This document shows positions 13,120 through 15,315 of a DNA stretch of 15,315 nt, one piece after another. The translations under genes and the position numbers were made by a program. How positions within the stretch are numbered: position 1 is the first letter of the stretch; each line of letters begins with the position of its first letter. Location: the NCBI GenBank assembly GCA_027001815.1, contig JALTLT010000235.1:1-15315 (forward strand), given 5' to 3'. The notes beneath the pieces are model-generated. The model saw nothing but the letters and a program-made list of their open reading frames with translations. It had not been told where the DNA came from and searched no databases. Source of the stretch: Gammaproteobacteria bacterium. Its GTDB lineage: Bacteria; Pseudomonadota; Gammaproteobacteria; JALTLT01.

Positions 13120-13920
13120 TCAGAGACCGAACAGAGCCTTCAGCCTCGCCCCGGGATCCTCCGCGCACATGAAGGCCTCCCCCACCAGGAAGGCGTTCAC
13201 ACCCGCCTCGCGCATTCTCGCCACGTCCTCCGGACCCAGAATCCCGCTCTCGGTCACCACCAGTCGCTCCTCGGGGATCGCATCCAGCAGCTCCAGGGTG
13301 GTCTCGAGACGGGTCTCGAAGGTGCGCAGATTGCGGTTGTTGATGCCCACCAGCGGCAGCGGCAGGGCCAGCGCGCGCTCCAGCTCCGCCCGGTCGTGCA
13401 CCTCCACCAGCACCTCCATTCCGAGATGATGGGCGATGCCAGAGAGCTCCGCCAGCCGGTCGTCGTCGAGGGCGGCGACGATCAGCAGGATGGCATCCGC
13501 CCCCAGCACCCGCGCCTCGTAGACCTGGTAGGGATCGATGATGAAGTCCTTGCGCAATACCGGCAGACCGGAGGATTCCCGCGCCTGAACCAGATACTCC
13601 GGCGCCCCCTGGAAGAAGTCGACGTCGGTGAGCACGGAGAGGCAGGCCGCCCCGCCAGCGGCGTAAGAGCGCGCGATCCCCGTCGGATCGAAGTTCTCAC
13701 GCAACACACCCTTGCTGGGAGAGGCCTTCTTCACCTCGGCGATCACCGCCGGCTGCCCCTCCTCGATGCGCCGTTCCAGTGCCCCCAGAAAATCGCGCAG
13801 GGGAGGGGCCTCCTCCACTCTCTCCCCCAGCGCCTCGATGCTCACGCGACGACGCGACTCCTCCACCTCTTCCCGCTTGCGATCGAGGATCTTGACCAGA
13901 ATGTCGGGGGTATCGTTCAC
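13120..13920 (-). CDS. trpC: Indole-3-glycerol phosphate synthase
   Basis: Closes the indole ring from 1-(2-carboxyphenylamino)-deoxyribulose 5-phosphate in tryptophan synthesis. This is the monofunctional form, 266 aa, without a fused TrpF domain. TIM-barrel catalytic and phosphate-binding residues are visible: E62 and K64 in IAEVKKASPSKG, K124 in VLRKDFI, E173 in VLVEVHD, N194 in VGINNRNL and E224-S225 in VVTESGI. The GTG at 13920 has AGGAG 7 nt upstream and gives the usual N-terminus, better than the upstream start at 13947. A TTGACA (14008-14003, minus strand) lies upstream, but no good -10 is at normal spacing. No trpD or trpG is next to it here; the gene upstream is divergent purC, so trpC stands as the first gene of its transcript. 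No attenuator leader is visible. Confidence 0.95.
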   Translation of the reverse strand: MNDTPDILVKILDRKREEVEESRRRVSIEALGERVEEAPPLRDFLGALERRIEEGQPAVIAEVKKASPSKGVLRENFDPTGIARSYAAGGAACLSVLTDVDFFQGAPEYLVQARESSGLPVLRKDFIIDPYQVYEARVLGADAILLIVAALDDDRLAELSGIAHHLGMEVLVEVHDRAELERALALPLPLVGINNRNLRTFETRLETTLELLDAIPEERLVVTESGILGPEDVARMREAGVNAFLVGEAFMCAEDPGARLKALFGL

Positions 13921-14063
13921 GAATCGGCTCCTGCAGGGGGGGGGCACCGGGGCACCCCTCCGGATCGGAAATGGTGCATAGGGTGTCTGGCGCCCCGCCG
14001 GCTGTCAAGGCTCCTTCGCCCCGCACCCTGGAAAAAAGTTGCTACGGAGACAGAAAAAGGCGA

Positions 14064-14092
14064 TTAAACGGCCCCCTCCACTAGGGTATAAT
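14064..14092 (+). promoter_or_regulatory. purC: Promoter of purC
   Basis: A perfect TATAAT (14087-14092) is preceded after 17 nt by a poor -35, TTAAAC (14064-14069, 3/6). The surrounding bases (14033-14098) are markedly more AT-rich than the rest of the window. The predicted start near 14099 gives a leader of about 47 nt. I found no clear PurR operator. Confidence 0.55.
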
Positions 14093-14145
14093 TCGCTGTT
14101 TCCAGCGTTTCACGCCCTGCGTGGCAGCAAAGAGGATCCCTGGCC

Positions 14146-15033
14146 ATGGTGCCCGAAGTCCTGTACGAATCGACTCTCTCCTCCCTTCCCCTCATCCAGA
14201 AGGGCAAGGTGCGCGACATCTATGCCGTGGGCGACGACATGCTGCTGATCGTCACCACCGACCGCCTCTCCGCTTTCGACGTGGTCCTGCCGGACCCGAT
14301 CCCCGGCAAGGGGCGGGTGCTCACCGCCATCTCCGACTTCTGGTTCGACCAGCTCGCCCACGTGGTGCCCAACCACAGGGCCGATCTTCCGCTGGAGGAG
14401 GTGCTGCCCGACCCCGCTGAGCGGGAGCAGGTGGAGGGACGCGCCGTGCTGGTGAAACGCCTTCGTCCCCTGCCAGTGGAGGCGATTGTGCGCGGCTATC
14501 TGATCGGCTCCGGCTGGAAGGACTACCAGCGTACCGGCGCAGTATGCGGCATCACCCTCCCCCAGGGACTGCAGATGGCCGATCGTCTGCCGGAGCCCAT
14601 CTATACCCCTTCCACCAAGGCCGAGGTGGGAGAACACGACGAGAATATCGACTTCGACCGCACCCGCCAACTGGTCGGCGACGAAATGGCGGCGAAGGTA
14701 CGCGACGTGAGCCTGCAGCTCTACCGCGAAGCAGCCGAGTACGCCCTGGAGCGGGGCATCATCATCGCCGACACCAAGTTCGAGTTCGGTCTCGACGACG
14801 AGGGCACCCTAACCCTCATCGACGAGGCTCTCACCCCCGACTCCTCCCGCTTCTGGCCCGCCGACTCCTACCGGCCCGGCATCAGCCCGCCCAGCTTCGA
14901 CAAGCAGTACGTGCGGGACTATCTGGAGACCCTCGACTGGGACAAGACACCCCCCGGCCCGAAACTGCCGGAGGAGGTGATCCTCAAGACCGCCGAGAAG
15001 TACGAGGAGGCGTTGCGCCGCCTGACCGCATAG
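14146..15033 (+). CDS. purC: Phosphoribosylaminoimidazole-succinocarboxamide synthase
   Basis: SAICAR synthase joins aspartate to CAIR with ATP in purine synthesis. The protein is 295 aa, the longer form found in many proteobacteria and yeast Ade1, compared with about 237 aa in E. coli. Recognisable motifs are QKGKVRDIYAVGDD (18-31), TTDRLSAFDVVLPDPIPGKG (37-56), VEAIVRGYLIGSGWKDYQ around 111-128, IADTKFEFG and LIDEALTPDSSRFWP near the C-terminus. The ATG at 14146 has AGAGGA 9 nt upstream. It has its own promoter, is divergent from trpC and is followed by hairpins, so it is probably monocistronic. Confidence 0.96.
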   Translation: MVPEVLYESTLSSLPLIQKGKVRDIYAVGDDMLLIVTTDRLSAFDVVLPDPIPGKGRVLTAISDFWFDQLAHVVPNHRADLPLEEVLPDPAEREQVEGRAVLVKRLRPLPVEAIVRGYLIGSGWKDYQRTGAVCGITLPQGLQMADRLPEPIYTPSTKAEVGEHDENIDFDRTRQLVGDEMAAKVRDVSLQLYREAAEYALERGIIIADTKFEFGLDDEGTLTLIDEALTPDSSRFWPADSYRPGISPPSFDKQYVRDYLETLDWDKTPPGPKLPEEVILKTAEKYEEALRRLTA

Positions 15034-15080
15034 CCCTTCGACTCGCGGCGTCGACCCAACGGGTCACCCTGCTGGAGGAC

Positions 15081-15105
15081 GCCTCCCCGTCGAAACCGGG
15101 GAGGC
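15081..15105 (+). terminator. GC-rich hairpin after purC
   Basis: GCCTCCCCG (15081-15089) and CGGGGAGGC (15097-15105) form a perfect 9-bp stem with a 7-nt loop, 48 nt after the purC stop. There is no T tract, so it is not a classical terminator. It may equally be part of the inverted repeat region that follows. Confidence 0.35.
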
Positions 15106-15240
15106 GGTTCGACCCCCCTCCTCACCACGATGCGAATCTGCCACCCCGCCTCTCCCGGCGCTGCCCGGAGACCGGCTCCTGCCACCCTTCGTCCACCGCC
15201 TGCGCCTGACAACGGGCGTAGGCGGGATAGAACCGCCTCC
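15100..15240. repeat. Inverted repeat region at the right end
   Basis: GGAGGCGGTTC (15100-15110) and its exact complement GAACCGCCTCC (15230-15240) bound 119 nt. Inside is a 10-bp hairpin with one G-T pair, CCGCCTGCGC/GCGTAGGCGG (15196-15225). ORFs crossing the stretch are Arg/Gly-rich and lack ribosome-binding sites, so I see no gene in 15034-15315. The region may be a second type of non-coding repeat, but only one copy is in the window. Confidence 0.4.
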
Positions 15241-15315
15241 ATCCTGCCGCCGCCACACTCACCGCACACGGGATCCCCCCGGAACCCCCCCTCACGCCTC
15301 GACACGCCACCCGAA

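Noticed and set aside
13921..14033. trp leader peptide and attenuator before trpC
   Set aside because: No short ORF with tandem Trp codons and no T-tailed hairpin is visible on the minus strand.
15122..15310. 62-aa and overlapping minus-strand ORFs at the right end
   Set aside because: They run through inverted repeats, lack ribosome-binding sites and are Arg/Gly-rich.

Overview
The window is a GC-rich, gene-dense chromosomal segment, most likely from a gammaproteobacterium of the Chromatiales/Ectothiorhodospiraceae type. That placement is inferred from a phosphoribulokinase, a Coq7-type ubiquinone hydroxylase, an alpha2-type proenzyme SpeD, a Crp/Vfr regulator and a DUF6763-like protein. 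No rRNA, tRNA, CRISPR array or transposase gene is visible. Several start codons are GTG, and genes in one block overlap by 4-11 bp.

Layout. (1) 1-2785, plus strand: phosphoribulokinase, a Tas-type aldo/keto reductase, and a small acidic DUF6763-like protein with its own promoter. (2) 2874-5121, plus strand: an HDOD-domain protein and endonuclease V, each preceded or followed by a copy of a structured repeat. (3) A 69-aa hypothetical ORF, then a nine-gene minus-strand block read from 11699 down to 5408: OsmC/YhfA, a degenerate DUF885 protein, a VOC/glyoxalase protein, SpeD, Coq7, a thioredoxin-like [2Fe-2S] ferredoxin, a Rieske protein, an ABC ATPase and an ABC-2 permease. The last four overlap end to end and are probably translationally coupled. 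(4) A 706-bp intergenic region with a promoter on each strand and a third repeat copy, then crp. (5) trpC, convergent with crp and divergent from purC, which has a perfect TATAAT box. (6) A hairpin-rich, gene-free right end.

The main non-coding discovery is a family of about 164 bp present three times: copy A 2874-3040, copy B 4973-5121 and copy C 11931-12098 (inverted). Each full copy is a chain of five hairpins bounded by related inverted ends and flanked by TA dinucleotides. It looks like a non-autonomous MITE-like element or complex REP-like unit. Base changes between copies tend to preserve pairing. Copy B appears internally deleted or rearranged. Copy C lies between a good sigma70-like promoter and crp.

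Gene order is also informative. The trpC-crp-osmC-speD-coq7 order recalls Pseudomonas, and prk, yhfA and crp are neighbours in E. coli (prkB-yhfA-crp). The DUF885/VOC pair and the ferredoxin-Rieske-ABC group look like accessory additions to that framework. The DUF885 protein has lost the residues expected to bind metal, so it is probably a pseudoenzyme. All functional statements rest on remembered family features and residue patterns; no database search was run.
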